A stretch of 64,000 bases of DNA from Mucor racemosus (Eukaryota; Mucoromycota; Mucoromycetes; Mucorales; Mucoraceae), in assembly GCA_027405735.1 (NCBI GenBank), contig JAPEHQ010000012.1:1302001-1366000 (forward strand), in the 5' to 3' direction. The notes under the pieces were generated by a model. It worked only from the letters and a program-made list of their open reading frames with translations, had not been told where the DNA came from and made no database searches. Below, in pieces: positions 49,101-62,383 of the stretch (within the stretch, counting starts at the first letter, position 1; every line of letters begins with the position of its first letter). Made by a program: the position numbers and the translations under genes.

Positions 49101-51495
49101 CACCTTCCAAGTATTTTTTTGATAAGGTTTCTTTGATGTATTCTGGCTCATAAGTTTTCAGATCTGTGCTTTCATCAAACATGAGCGCCAAGTTTCTGTC
49201 TTTTGGAAGCATACGACAATAATCTTTCATTTGATTTTCAATGATTGAGACATTTTTCAATAATTGGACATCTTTGGGGTTTTGTTGGTTGATCATAATA
49301 ATGTACTTAGAGTCCTTGCGTCGTGCTCTTCCTCTAGATTGGATATAAGCAATGACAGTTTTGAAAAGATCAAATCTATTTTGCACAGTTAGTTTATTTC
49401 TGTATCACAACCTTTTTGAGCCTTCCACTACCAAAATTGAAAATCCACATCTCAATACATTTTTAAAGAGATATTTCATGTATTTAAGAGTAGTTTATCA
49501 AGTAAATAAATATTGAATAGAAATTCTGCATATCTGAACTACATGCAGATATTTTTCATTTTGCATTTATATACCATAAATATGAAATACGAGCAATAAT
49601 GTGCCGTAGTTTCAATATCCATTTGGAATAATTGCACACTTTGTCAAACCATTAGTGAATTTTATGCAAAACAAAAAATATCAAAGCATATTTCAGATAT
49701 AAATTATCATTGTTTCAAGTTATTTTGTTTGATTAACTGCTTCTAAACACGCGTGAATATCCTTTGAAACACGTAGAAAGTATATGAAATAATGTTTCAT
49801 ATAGAAATAGCTCAAAAACAAGCTCCAACATGTTTCATACATACCTAATCACATAATTACATGCTTGAATGTCCAAACCTTCTTCAGCAACATTAGTTGC
49901 AACCAGTAGATTCAGTTCTCCGGATCGAAACTTTGCAATCACCTCATTTTGTTTAGTATATTTCATTTGTAAATCACCACCAGTTTTGGCACCATGTCCA
50001 ACCAAGACATCGCATCTGATGTCCTCTTGAAAAACATCCAAAGATTCAATCAAGATCTTGATAGCAACTGCAGTGTGTCGTCTATCAACAAAGATAATAC
50101 CGCAGAAATTTCTTCTATTGGTATCTTTAGCTACTATATTTTTCAAATAATCAACTAAAACTTTTGCCTTTGGGGTGAACAAATGTTCATTTCTGATATC
50201 TGGGACTGATGGTATACTGGTATTACACAAATCATACGCTTCCTTTAATAACTGTCGCTCCACTTTAGTTAATGTTTGCTCCTGGGTATACATAGATGGC
50301 GTGAAAAGACCGTTTTTATTAGCATTGTATAGAATGGATTTCCATAATCTGTCGCTGCACCAAGGTCCCAAATTATTTGAAATGTAGATAATAGTATTCA
50401 AGCATTGCTGAAAGCCTATAATTTGTCCGATTTTATTTGAGATATGTGTTGTCAATATCGTTTTAGGATATCTTTCTTGTCTTTTGTAAGCTTTTCCTGT
50501 TGGAGGAACATCATTGATAAATGCCATCGAGTAAGGTACCTCGATTTCAAATGGTTTTTTGACAGCTTCTGTAAGTTCCTGTGAGCTTTTCGCTGTATAT
50601 ACAAGACTTTGTAAACTGGTTTCTAATGTTCTTTTGTAGAATAGATGTAAGTTTCAATATTCTCAAATTAAAATAATTCAATTGATCACATACTTGATAC
50701 TTTCCAATACTTCGTTGGTTGATGTATGAATAGGAGATGCTGTCATGCCAAATATTTTTGGTTTATCAAGTGTTTCATTTGATACATCATCATAGATACG
50801 ATGATAAAACTCAACCATAATCAGATTGAATGGATGTCCTTTGCTTGCATGATGACACTCATCAAATATCATTAAATTTATCTTGAAAAATCAATGTTAA
50901 TCTTAAAAACACCTGTATTTTGCACAAATTTAACGTACTTGATCTAGTGTTAAAAAGCCGCTTCGAAGATTATCCAAAAAGATCTGGGCTGTTAAAACGC
51001 AAATGTCATGATTATCCCATATCTCTGTCCATGTATCTAATTTCCAAGAATCCACATTCATATCTCCACATAATTCTTTAATTCTAGCATCACAATTAGC
51101 TCGAATAACACTAGCTTGTTGGAATACTAAATGAACTCGGTCAACCAGGAAAAATATTACTTTTTTCTGTACACGAAATGGTGTCAATGCCATTTTTTAT
51201 CAAGCAACAAAACAAAACTCACTTTATAGTCTTTATTTGATTGCAATCTTTCATTTTCAATAGCAAGCATATGTTTGATCAGCATAACTGCAATCAGAGT
51301 TTTTCCTGCGCCTGTATCCAATACTGCAAGAGTGTTCTCAGATATAGCTTTTTTAAAGATTTCATATTGATATTCTCTAGGAGACAATGTTATAGCTGTA
51401 ATTTCAGGTGATGTGGCTCTGTTCTTTAGGTTGATATGCTCAATTTGCTCGGGACTTAGCCCTATAAACTCGGGATCAAGGTAGATGTTGGACAT
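46187..51495 (-). CDS. Dicer-like ribonuclease
   Basis: Seven exons 51495-51223, 51166-50939, 50881-50694, 50630-49845, 49375-47586, 47516-46451, 46358-46187; exactly 1,500 aa, typical for Dicer. Domains in order: helicase with Walker A LDTGAGKT (59-66), DECH box (174-177), MTASP, and motif VI QSRGRARR (about 504); Dicer dimerisation domain about 583-703 (INARVQQFKTYDRSKEDVK); a platform/PAZ-like region; RNase IIIa with LEFLGDSVLKF (from 1084) and TLADVVESTLGAS; RNase IIIb with RLEFLGDAVLDF (about 1285) and LSDVVESLIGAVF; and a short C-terminal dsRNA-binding-like tail (GSGINIKQARKQAATRAY). Both RNase III sites keep their acidic residues, so it should cut dsRNA into small RNAs. Intron 4 (469 nt) is far longer than the others (about 55-70). 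It is divergent from the FGAM synthase gene. Confidence 0.95.
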
Positions 51496-52005
51496 CAAAG
51501 GTAGTTGGTATTGATAATAAAAAGAAGAAAAACGGAAAACAAAAGCAAAATAACGCCCATCAATATAATCCAGTCATTATGTTATCGTCATTGACTTACA
51601 CAAGTGTAAATAAACATTATTTTCCTGTAAAATATCTATCAACTTGATTAAAAGCTGCTTGATCTATGAACATGACACACAAGCCATCTTTTTTTTTTTT
51701 TTTTTTTTTTTCATTTAATAAAAGTGACCTGCTATCGAAAAAGATGTTAGTCAATCATGATAGATGCCAACATCTTTCCCGACAAGTCAATGTTACCTCC
51801 TCCAATGAAAGTGTTATAGATTCTCCCTATTTCTACCTCCCCCACATCAAGAATCAGTGATTTTAACGTTTGACTCATTGGGACTTGTATTTTTGACTTT
51901 CTATACATGCAAAAAGATGATGGAGCGGAAATAAAGAAGGACCCCAAGAAGCCATAAATCTTTTTTCTAGTTTCTTTACTCCACACCCAAATCAATTCCA
52001 TAATC
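51496..52005. promoter_or_regulatory. Divergent intergenic region between Dicer and FGAM synthase genes
   Basis: 510 bp carrying both promoters. A T run of about 22 nt at 51689-51710 lies near the middle. A TGACTCA word (AP-1/Gcn4-type) occurs at 51871-51877 on the FGAM synthase side; Gcn4-type control of purine genes is known in yeast, but here it is inference only. Confidence 0.4.
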
Positions 52006-55000
52006 ATGTTGGTACTTCCTGGCACTTCTGCTCTTTCTACATTCAAGAGCGATAGTGTTTTGAAAGCTATTCAAAAAACTGTTCCTTTAGCCATCTCTAT
52101 TTCCGCTATCCATGTTCATTTTGTTCAACCCAGACAAGGCCAACAAGACAGCTTGAGTCCCGCTTTAGAATCAGGACAGATTTTAAGAAATTTATTGACA
52201 TATGGTTATTATCCTATCAATGCTCAATATGAGGAGTCTATTGTTTCCTTTTTATCAAGCAATCAACAAACTACTGACGCTTCCATTGTGCTTGTTGCTC
52301 CTCGCCCTGGTACCATTTCTCCTTGGTCTTCTAAAGCTACTAATATTGCTCATCTCTGTAACTTGTACGATCATGTAGAGCGTATTGAACGTGGTGTTGC
52401 TTATCGCATTGCAAAGGAAGATGGTTCTGAACTCTCAAATTTTGAATTGGCATCTATTGTAGATTTGATTCATGATCGTATGACACAAAATGTCATGTTG
52501 TATTTACCTGAGCCTGAATCTGTCTTTCATCACGGTACTCCTGCACCTTTAACTGTAGTTGATTTATTATCTCAAAGCGCCGATAATGCAGATGCTCGCA
52601 ATAAATTGGTCGTTGCTAATAAAACTTTGGGTTTGGCTCTTGCTAATGATGAAATTGATTATTTGATTGATGCTTTTGTTGGTGGTAAAGATGGTCAAGT
52701 TGGCCTTCAACGTAATCCTACAGATGTTGAACTATTCATGTTTGCTCAAGTCAATTCTGAACATTGTCGCCACAAGATTTTCGGTGCTGATTGGACTATT
52801 GATGGTGAATTGAAACCCCATTCTCTTTTTGGAATGATCCGTAATACTCACAAATTACATCCTGATGCTACTTTATCTGCTTATTCTGATAATGCTTCTG
52901 TTCTCAAGGGTTTCAATGCAACTCGTTTTGCTCCTAATTCAAATGAAGGTAATAAATATGAACATTTTGAGGAACAAGTTCATTATCTTGCAAAGGTATG
53001 TTATAATATTTAATCATTGAAAAGAGGCCAGCATATACTCATTTATATATGTATATGTATATATTTGTATATATATGTTAGGTTGAAACCCATAACCATC
53101 CTACTGCAGTTTCACCTTTTCCCGGTGCTTCTACTGGTTCAGGTGGTGAAATTCGTGATGAAGGTGCTGTAGGTCAAGGTTCTAAGCCTAAGGCTGGTCT
53201 TGTTGGTTTCACTGTTTCTAATTTGTTGATCCCTGATAATGTTCAACCTTGGGAAACTGATTATGGTAAGCCTGGACATGTTGCTTCAGCATTTGATATT
53301 ATGATGGAGGCACCTTTGGGTGGTGCTGCTTTCAATAATGAGTTTGGTCGTCCTGCATTGACAGGTTATTTCCGTACATTTGCTGAAACTGTTCCTGTAA
53401 CTGAGACTACATCTGAAGTTCGTGGTTACCACAAGCCTATCATGATTGCTGGTGGTGTTGGTACTGTTCGTCCTGCCCATGTCTTCAAGAAACCTATTTC
53501 TCCCGGTGCTCATCTTGTTGTTTTGGGTGGTCCAGGTATGTTGATTGGTCTTGGTGGTGGTGCTGCTTCTTCTATGGCATCTGGTCAATCCAGTGCTGAT
53601 TTAGATTTTGCTTCTGTTCAACGTGAAAATCCTGAAATGGAACGTCGTGCTCAAGAAGTTATTGATCGTTGTACTGCTCTTGGAGACGATACTCCCATTC
53701 AATCTATTCATGATGTTGGCGCTGGTGGTCTTTCTAATGCCTTGCCTGAAATTGTTCATGATAGTGATCTTGGTGCCGATATTGATTTACGTCGCGTCCC
53801 TTGTGATGATGCTTCCATGTCTCCCATGGCTATTTGGTGTAATGAATCTCAAGAACGTTATGTTTTAGCAATTTCTCCTGATAAATTGGCTCAATTTGAA
53901 GGTTTCTGTGCTCGTGAGCGTTGTCCTTATGCTATTGTTGGTACTGCAACCAGCGAAAAGCGTCTTGTTGTTCGTGATCCCCTCTTGAACAATGTTCCTA
54001 TTGATTTACCCATGCCTGTTTTGTTTGGTAAACCTCCCAAGATGTCTCGTAAGGCTGCTACAGAAACTCCTTTCCGTAGACCTTTTGATACTACTCTTCA
54101 AACTTACTTGCCTGGTCAACATGATGTACTTGCTGAAGCTGCATCTCGTGTTCTTCATTTGCCTGCTGTTGCATCCAAGTCTTTCTTGGTCACAATTGGT
54201 GATCGTTCCATTACTGCTATGGTTGCTCGTGATCAATTTGTTGGTCCTTGGCAAGTACCTGTTGCTGATGTTGCTGTTACTACATCTTCTTTAGGTATGG
54301 ATATCATCACTGGTGAAGCTATGGCTATGGGTGAGCGTACTCCTATTGCTCTTTTGTCACAAGCTGCCTCTGCTCGTATGGCTGTCGGTGAATCTTTAAC
54401 TAATTTAGCTGCTGCTCATGTCGGTAACATTGAAAATGTCATCATGTCTGCTAACTGGATGTGTGCTGCTGATCATACCGGTGAAGGTGCTGGTTTATAC
54501 GACGCTGTTCAAGCTATCGGTCTTGATCTTTGCCCTAAACTCGGTATTGCTATCCCCGTTGGTAAGGATTCCATGTCCATGAAAATGAAATGGCAAGATG
54601 ATAAAGCCCACGAAGTTACTGCTCCCATGTCTTTAATCATCACTGCTTTTGGTACTGTCGTCAACAATCACACTACTTTCACTCCTCAACTTATTAACAA
54701 GCCTAACACTGAATTGGTTTTGATTGATTTGGCTAATGGTAAGCAACGTATGGGTGGTTCTGCTTTAGCTCAAGTCTTTAAGGAGATTGGTCATGAAGCT
54801 CCTGATGTTGAAGATGCTCTTTTACTCAAGAGTTTCTTTAATGGTATGCAACGTGCCAAGGAGGTTGTCGGTGAACCTTTGGTTTTGGCTTACCATGATC
54901 GTTCTGATGGTGGTTTGTTTGCTACTATTGTTGAAATGTGTTTTGCTGGCCATGTTGGTGCTCAAATTCAACTTGATCAAATCTGCGAAAAGGATGCTGT

Positions 55001-56156
55001 TGCTGCATTATACAATGAAGAATTGGGTGCTGTTGTACAAATTGAAACTGCTCGCTTTGATGAGTTTGCCAACTTATTAAGTGAAGCTGGTGTCCCTGCT
55101 ACTGCTTTGCACAAGTTGGGTTCTGTTACTGAACATGATACTAAAGATACTATTAGTTTCAATTTGGGTACTGAAACTTTATACAGTGCTTCTCGTATTG
55201 ATCTTTTCCGTGCTTGGTCCAAGACATCTTACTTGATGCAATCTTCTCGTGATAATTCTGTATGTGCTCAACAAGAATATGATAATGCTTTAGATGCTGC
55301 TGATCCTGGTCTTCAATATCAATTAACATTTGATCCTGCTGAAGAGTTCGTCGCTAATGAAAACAATCGTCCCAAGGTTGCCATCTTGCGTGATCAAGGT
55401 GTTAATGGTCAAATTGAAATGGCCTTTGCTTTCCATTTAGCTGGTTTCGAAGCTGTCGATGTGCATATGACTGATATTATCTCTGGTAAGGTTACCTTAA
55501 AGGAATTTATTGGTGTCGCTGCTTGTGGTGGTTTTTCATATGGTGATGTATTGGGTGCTGGTTCAGGTTGGGCTCGTACTATCTTACTTAATACCCGTGC
55601 TCGTACTGAATTTGCTGATTTCTTTGCTCGTTCTAATACTTTCTCTTTGGGTGTATGTAATGGTTGTCAATTCTTGAGTCAATTATCTGAACTTGTACCT
55701 GGTACTGAAAACTGGCCTCGTTTTGCTCGTAATGAATCTGAACAATTTGAAGGTCGTACATCTCTTGTTCAAATCCAATCCAGTAATTCCATCTTCATGA
55801 AGGGTATGGAAGGTTCGATCTTACCTATTGCTGTTGCTCATGGAGAAGGTAAAGCTACTTTCAAGTCAGATGCTCAATCTCAACAATTCCACGCCCAAGG
55901 CCTTAGTGCTACTTGCTATGTTGATAACTATGGTAAGGTTACTCAACAATATCCTTTCAATCCCAATGGTTCTCCTCAAGGTATTGCCGCTGCTTCATCT
56001 CCCGATGGTCGTGTCTTGATCATGATGCCTCATCCTGAGCGTGTTGTCTTGAAGGAAAGCAACTCTTGGTATCCTGCAGATCAAAACTGGGGTCAAGCTG
56101 GTCCTTGGTTGAAGATGTTCCGTAACGCTCGTCAATGGGTCGGTGACAATTACTAA
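52006..56156 (+). CDS. ADE6: Phosphoribosylformylglycinamidine (FGAM) synthase, PurL type
   Basis: Two exons 52006-52995 and 53082-56156; 1,354 aa, the length of large eukaryotic FGAR amidotransferases. It converts FGAR plus glutamine and ATP to FGAM in de novo purine synthesis. The N-terminal part gives a PurS-like region, then the synthetase with [14 protein letters not shown] and [35 protein letters not shown] and [19 protein letters not shown]; the C-terminal glutaminase has [29 protein letters not shown], the catalytic Cys in LGVCNGCQ and the PHPERV triad element. Codon use is strongly biased (GGT, GCT, CGT, TCT), unlike the neighbouring Dicer gene, suggesting high expression. Long open frames on the other strand are shadows of this bias. 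Confidence 0.97.
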
Positions 56157-56528
56157 AAAAAAAAAAATCCTCTTCATATCATTCTATTTTATTTCATATT
56201 CTCTTTCTATTGTACACAAATTTCAACTATTATAATCCAAACCATTAAAATCAATTAAATAAATCAATATTTCTTTCAAAATATACGAGCTCTGTTACAA
56301 TGTCAGATGAATAAGTTACGGACAGTGTATGCAAGGTTACATACAGAAAAGTGTCTTTCATATACCTAACCCATCCAAGTGTGTAGTAATATCGATTGCC
56401 TAAATAACTATTTTATGAGCTTAGAAAAATTAGAATCTGCACATAAAATCGCTATTTCTCATACCTATTTTCAATGCATTGCACGCTATATTGCTTTTTG
56501 ATACATTTTAAGCCTCTAAATATTTCCG
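56157..56528. other. FGAM synthase 3' flank
   Basis: AT-rich, A run after the stop codon; nothing else recognised before the left arm of the palindrome. Confidence 0.5.
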
Positions 56529-58155
56529 AAAAAGGGAGATCCATAAATTGACCGATAATAATAATATGATTCCATTATCCACGCTGTACAACAATGTTGG
56601 GACACAGTTATTCAAATAATCAAAAAAGTGCACATTCTGGAAGTCATTTGGATCTATATTCAGCGAGAACTGGTGAGCTTATTACTGAATTTAGTAGGCG
56701 AGTAGGCGTAAATAGCAGATAACCAACTTGTTGTCTAAACTTATCGAATGCACAATGACCCATGGAAGATGTTACCATCTGAAATGATTGTAGTAACTAT
56801 TCGTATCTATATCCATGAAGAATGGCAGCTTAATTGTATGGATATTCTTCGTGGAGATTATATTAAAATAATTGTTTTCAATAAAAATGAGTAGTAAGCT
56901 ATAGGTGCACTTTGGAGATAGTTTTCTAGACACACAGTAGGTTGTCGACATTGCTCTTTGAGATCAGCATATTAAAGATGTGTACCTACTCTCATGTAAA
57001 GTTGAAAGCTATTAAGTTTGAAATTCGCTGAAGTAAGGCTTCGATTATCGATTTTTTACAGTTGTAAAAATTAGGTTTCAGATGGTTTTTAAATGGTTTT
57101 CAAACGTTTTCGCTCATTATTGAATCGAATCAGGTAAAATCTTTAAATAATATCTACTTTTACACCATAAGACATTGATATCTATCGGAAAATAGAAATA
57201 ATAATACCAACATACAAGTGCACTGGCTAGACATTGACCAAGATTGACCTAAAATTGACCTAAAATTGATTATTAAAAATTGAATACCTAAATTGTGGCA
57301 CTGATTTTTTGTATTCATCAGATAGATCTAACTCTAAGCTACTTTGCATTTTTCATTTCAGCAAAAAATATTGATTTTTCGTCGAGATAATTAAAATAAT
57401 AGTTCTTATCACAGCTTAAACCCTATAGTAACGGGGTTCCAAAATTAATTCGAAAAAAAACGATCAAAAATGATTCAAAAAACAATATTGTTTAAATGCT
57501 CATGAACTGTAAAGTAAGTAGACCTAGAGTACTAAATGGTTTTTGTACAGTTTTAAATTCTGCATCCATCCATATAAAATTTAGGAAAATGTTTCACGTA
57601 AAATCTTGCGCAAAATGCAATTGAAATTTTGAAGGTTTTTTAAAGATACAGAACACTTTTTATAAGCATATTTTAAACTTGAATAATGGAGATAATGCAT
57701 AGCAAAATTATCTATTGATCGAGCTATTATTTAACCTTTTAGCTACATTTTTCGTAGAGAAAACGAGATTTTTGTCCAAATTTTTTTGAAATTCAGAATT
57801 TGGGATGAGGGTATACAAGGGGAAAATGGACGCTAGAAATGGAGGTACCTTTTTTTACGCGTTTTTGAGGATATCTCCACGAAAAATCGATATTTTGAAA
57901 AACTCTAAATTGGGTCTGAGAGAACTCAATGCGCTTGATGACATGAATGTAAAAAAAGCGTTGCTCAATTTAACGAATATTTTGAAATCTATCTGCAAAT
58001 ATACCAAAAAAATGAAAAAAAATAAAAGTGCTCAGAATTTTTTCATACTTAAATATGTTATAAAGTGCCTTTAAACAAGTAAGTTTTATTATTAAAAAGT
58101 ATTGGTATAACTTAATTTTTCGTAGAGATATGGAGCCTCAAAGTTTTTGATTTTT
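56529..58155 (+). repeat. Left arm of large inverted repeat (family Y, copy D)
   Basis: 1,627 bp whose reverse complement appears at 59874-61500 with almost no differences in the stretches compared by eye; the few seen are near the outer ends (for example GATTCCATTATCC versus GATTACATTATTC). The 89-codon reading with EFGMRVYKGKMDARNGG is identical in both arms. Family Y sequence continues past the arm to about 58410. Confidence 0.92.
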
Positions 58156-59873
58156 AGCAATGAATGAATGAAATACGCGTAAAAATCTGAAACATTAGCA
58201 CTGAAAAATTAATGCCAACTGCAAAAAATAGGATATTTCCAGATACTTATTTTCAGATTCAAGTTGAACATCTCCGGTACATTGGCATATAATTTTTTCT
58301 TGATGTTATTTAATGAAAAAAAAAAATACAGCAGGAATGAAAAGTGAGACCCATTTTTTAAGAAAAAAACAATGAATTTTACGTGTTTTTGAATCTTTCG
58401 CGTGATATGAGAGTTACATGATGTAGATAACAATTATTTCCAATACAATAAAATAAAGGATACAAGTGATTATATTACGGAGAACGTAGGGTTATTATTA
58501 TTATCGACCATTTTAACATTTCACATTTTATTTAATAAAAAAAAAACAGCAAACAAAATTGAAATGCGCAAAATTTAGAATAAATATTGTTGCAAGAAAA
58601 AATGTATAATTTAATAAAGGAACTTGTTAAATTAAATCACACACAGAAACTGAAGAGAATCTTTATTTCATATCAGCAGTAATTTGTCCTATTTATAATT
58701 TATATACAAATTCTATATTACATTTATCCATTAGATCAGTATTGGATTGATTATATCTTTCTGAAATTCTACGTCAGATCAATCTATTTGCATTAGTAAC
58801 GCAGCGCATTTAAGCTGTTGAGTTTATTTTATTATATAGCTAAATCCAACAGGTGGGTATTTCTCATATACCCCGCTTTCCGGATCTTGCTTTAGAACAA
58901 TAAGAACAATTGAGAATGTTATCATAAATAAATTAGCTGGCTTCGTAACAACAAGGATTACAAAATCAAAAGATTCATTATCTTACAATTAACCAGTGGA
59001 TGCAACAAAAATGCCTAAAATACCCATCAGATCAAGAGCTATTTGTTCTTTAAACAAATCGTAAAGACTTGAAAAACCTTTTAACAAGAATTATATCCAA
59101 TTGTTGTGCAATGCTCCTCATCTTAACGAAGATAGTGATTTAGCAGAACTTTTCGAAACCTATTCGTCAGACAAAATTACGAAACCAATATTAAAAAGTA
59201 TTCTGAGTCGAAGATATTTATCTAGTAGTAGACTACGCCGTCTTCCTAAGGCGGCTACTCAAGCTGAAAAGTTCAGTGTCTCGATGAAATTGATGATTAA
59301 TGTCGTATATTTTCATGTTTGATAAATAATACTTAAAAAAAATACAACTAAAAGAAAATAATGAGTAATGAATCAGTTCTTCAACTGTACGACAAAAACA
59401 AGATATCGTTTATTTAGATATAAAAGTATGGTCTTTTATATTGATTTGACATTAAGATCCTAAGATAACATCTAGTTCTTCCACAGCCCTTCCCCTGAAA
59501 CCATGCTCAGATCTCTACTTTCTTCCCGCTGCTCATCCAATCACAAACCTAGCCTCAATATTTCTCCCCCCCCCACTGCTCATCCGTTCACGAACCTAGC
59601 CTCAATCTTTCTTCCCAGACTCTTTAGTACTTACTTTTTCCTGCTCAAGAACCTACACACCAGTCCCATCAACAATAATGACCCCAGTTATACTTTCTCA
59701 CTTTTGAACCTTGCTCCATACTATCCGTATCCAAATGCATTTAGTCGCCTGAACTCTTAATTGAACTCTGAACCCAAACTCCTATATCCAGTCTTATCTC
59801 TCACTTCGCCATGGCGTACAGTTAAAGGACTTTAAATAATGAAATAAACTTTTTTATTTCCCTACAAAAAAAT
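58156..59873. repeat. 1.7 kb spacer of the inverted repeat: Y tail, Z copy, pyrimidine-rich patch
   Basis: Holds the remaining Y sequence (to 58410), a Z repeat copy (58560-59020, inverted relative to 11940-13085 and lacking the foldback arms), an unassigned 74-codon stretch at 59101-59322 and a conspicuously C/T-rich, less AT-rich patch at 59478-59815 containing a 47-bp-period direct repeat (CTGCTCATCC..TCAC.AACCTAG). Confidence 0.7.
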
Positions 59874-61500
59874 AAAAATCAAAAACTTTGAGGCTCCATA
59901 TCTCTACGAAAAATTAAGTTATACCAATACTTTTTAATAATAAAACTTACTTGTTTAAAGGCACTTTATAACATATTTAAGTATGAAAAAATTCTGAGCA
60001 CTTTTATTTTTTTTCATTTTTTTGGTATATTTGCAGATAGATTTCAAAATATTCGTTAAATTGAGCAACGCTTTTTTTACATTCATGTCATCAAGCGCAT
60101 TGAGTTCTCTCAGACCCAATTTAGAGTTTTTCAAAATATCGATTTTTCGTGGAGATATCCTCAAAAACGCGTAAAAAAAGGTACCTCCATTTCTAGCGTC
60201 CATTTTCCCCTTGTATACCCTCATCCCAAATTCTGAATTTCAAAAAAATTTGGACAAAAATCTCGTTTTCTCTACGAAAAATGTAGCTAAAAGGTTAAAT
60301 AATAGCTCGATCAATAGATAATTTTGCTATGCATTATCTCCATTATTCAAGTTTAAAATATGCTTATAAAAAGTGTTCTGTATCTTTAAAAAACCTTCAA
60401 AATTTCAATTGCATTTTGCGCAAGATTTTACGTGAAACATTTTCCTAAATTTTATATGGATGGATGCAGAATTTAAAACTGTACAAAAACCATTTAGTAC
60501 TCTAGGTCTACTTACTTTACAGTTCATGAGCATTTAAACAATATTGTTTTTTGAATCATTTTTGATCGTTTTTTTTCGAATTAATTTTGGAACCCCGTTA
60601 CTATAGGGTTTAAGCTGTGATAAGAACTATTATTTTAATTATCTCGACGAAAAATCAATATTTTTTGCTGAAATGAAAAATGCAAAGTAGCTTAGAGTTA
60701 GATCTATCTGATGAATACAAAAAATCAGTGCCACAATTTAGGTATTCAATTTTTAATAATCAATTTTAGGTCAATTTTAGGTCAATCTTGGTCAATGTCT
60801 AGCCAGTGCACTTGTATGTTGGTATTATTATTTCTATTTTCCGATAGATATCAATGTCTTATGGTGTAAAAGTAGATATTATTTAAAGATTTTACCTGAT
60901 TCGATTCAATAATGAGCGAAAACGTTTGAAAACCATTTAAAAACCATCTGAAACCTAATTTTTACAACTGTAAAAAATCGATAATCGAAGCCTTACTTCA
61001 GCGAATTTCAAACTTAATAGCTTTCAACTTTACATGAGAGTAGGTACACATCTTTAATATGCTGATCTCAAAGAGCAATGTCGACAACCTACTGTGTGTC
61101 TAGAAAACTATCTCCAAAGTGCACCTATAGCTTACTACTCATTTTTATTGAAAACAATTATTTTAATATAATCTCCACGAAGAATATCCATACAATTAAG
61201 CTGCCATTCTTCATGGATATAGATACGAATAGTTACTACAATCATTTCAGATGGTAACATCTTCCATGGGTCATTGTGCATTCGATAAGTTTAGACAACA
61301 AGTTGGTTATCTGCTATTTACGCCTACTCGCCTACTAAATTCAGTAATAAGCTCACCAGTTCTCGCTGAATATAGATCCAAATGACTTCCAGAATGTGCA
61401 CTTTTTTGATTATTTGAATAACTGTGTCCCAACATTGTTGTACAGCGTGAATAATGTAATCATATTATTATTATCGGTCAATTTATGCATCTCCCTTTTT
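59874..61500 (-). repeat. Right arm of large inverted repeat (family Y, copy E)
   Basis: Mirror of 56529-58155, also 1,627 bp. The inner break lies at the AAAAATCAAAAAC word, the outer break at the CTCCCTTTTT word. The much closer match to D than to copies A, B or C shows the two arms arose from each other recently or are kept alike by gene conversion. Confidence 0.92.
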
Positions 61501-62383
61501 TTTAATTTTTTTTTGTATTAATATCACTCTATCAAAAATGCAATTAGAATCAAAGAAGGTAATGAAGATAAAGGTTGCATATTGTGCACAGAATATAGCT
61601 TTACTGTATATGATATAAAAGCAATCCTTGTTATCGTTTTTCTGATTGAATAAATTGCCCAGTAATTTAAAAAAATTACATTCATAGTAATAAAGAATGC
61701 CAAAAGTCTTGAACCATTTGTAAAATTCACGCAATTGCATGTAAATTCTATTATAATTTGACGTATTATGATCGCAAAAATATTTAGATCTAACAGAGAC
61801 ATCAATAATTGAAATGAAGAAATGTAGCATTCACAAACATTACGTGATGTAGCAAAGGTGTCATTTAAACATTAGTTCTAGATAGTGTGATACAGTAGCA
61901 TTGAGTGAATGAATTTGCCAGCTCATGAGTATATCCATAAAAATTTAGCGTAATTAAATTAACAAATATTTACACTCGTTGTATATCTGAAAAGCTGCCT
62001 CACATTTAGTAGCATATTGAAATTTATCTAGAAGCCCTTGTTTTCGTCTGATCAATGAAAAACGCATCATGCTCCAGTTTTGAAGGCCTACGAAGCCAAA
62101 AATCAATAAAGTTGTCAGTTTTATATGTGCTCTCGTATTTGTTTTATTGATTATTATACGTATTGATATGCGTAGGCGCATCATTTATAGGTCTTTGATA
62201 ATCGAGTGTGCCGTACGGATTTTTAGCAGAATATGTCAACGTGGCCTTGCTCAAATCTAATACCCAATCACTTGGCGGACAAAATTGACCGCCAAAGCAA
62301 CCCCCGCATTAAATAAACATGTCTAAAATAAACTGATACATACTTTTTCTTTTTCAAGTGCGTACTCTTCGAGACACGATATA
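61501..62383. other. Region between palindrome and aminopeptidase
   Basis: AT-rich. Two overlapping minus-strand open frames at 61483-61830 are in different frames and hydrophobic only through AT richness. The last 200 bp form the promoter side of the aminopeptidase gene. Confidence 0.45.
61954..62184 (-). CDS. Possible small membrane protein
   Basis: 76-codon ORF starting MMRLRISIRIII, with a hydrophobic segment TTLLIFGFVGLQNW followed by a basic part (RRKQGLLDKFQYATKCEAAF). It starts 200 bp upstream of the divergent aminopeptidase gene. A donor-like GTGTAA falls inside its last codons, so it may be the first exon of something longer. No family recognised; could be chance. Confidence 0.3.
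   Translation of the reverse strand: MMRLRISIRIIINKTNTRAHIKLTTLLIFGFVGLQNWSMMRFSLIRRKQGLLDKFQYATKCEAAFQIYNECKYLLI

Noticed and set aside
53286..55222. Several 80-100 codon ORFs in other frames of the FGAM synthase gene, on both strands
   Set aside because: Shadows caused by the strong codon bias of the true gene.
61483..61830. 115- and 93-codon overlapping minus-strand ORFs
   Set aside because: AT-driven hydrophobic readings in two frames; the first runs into the palindrome arm; no family or start context supports either.
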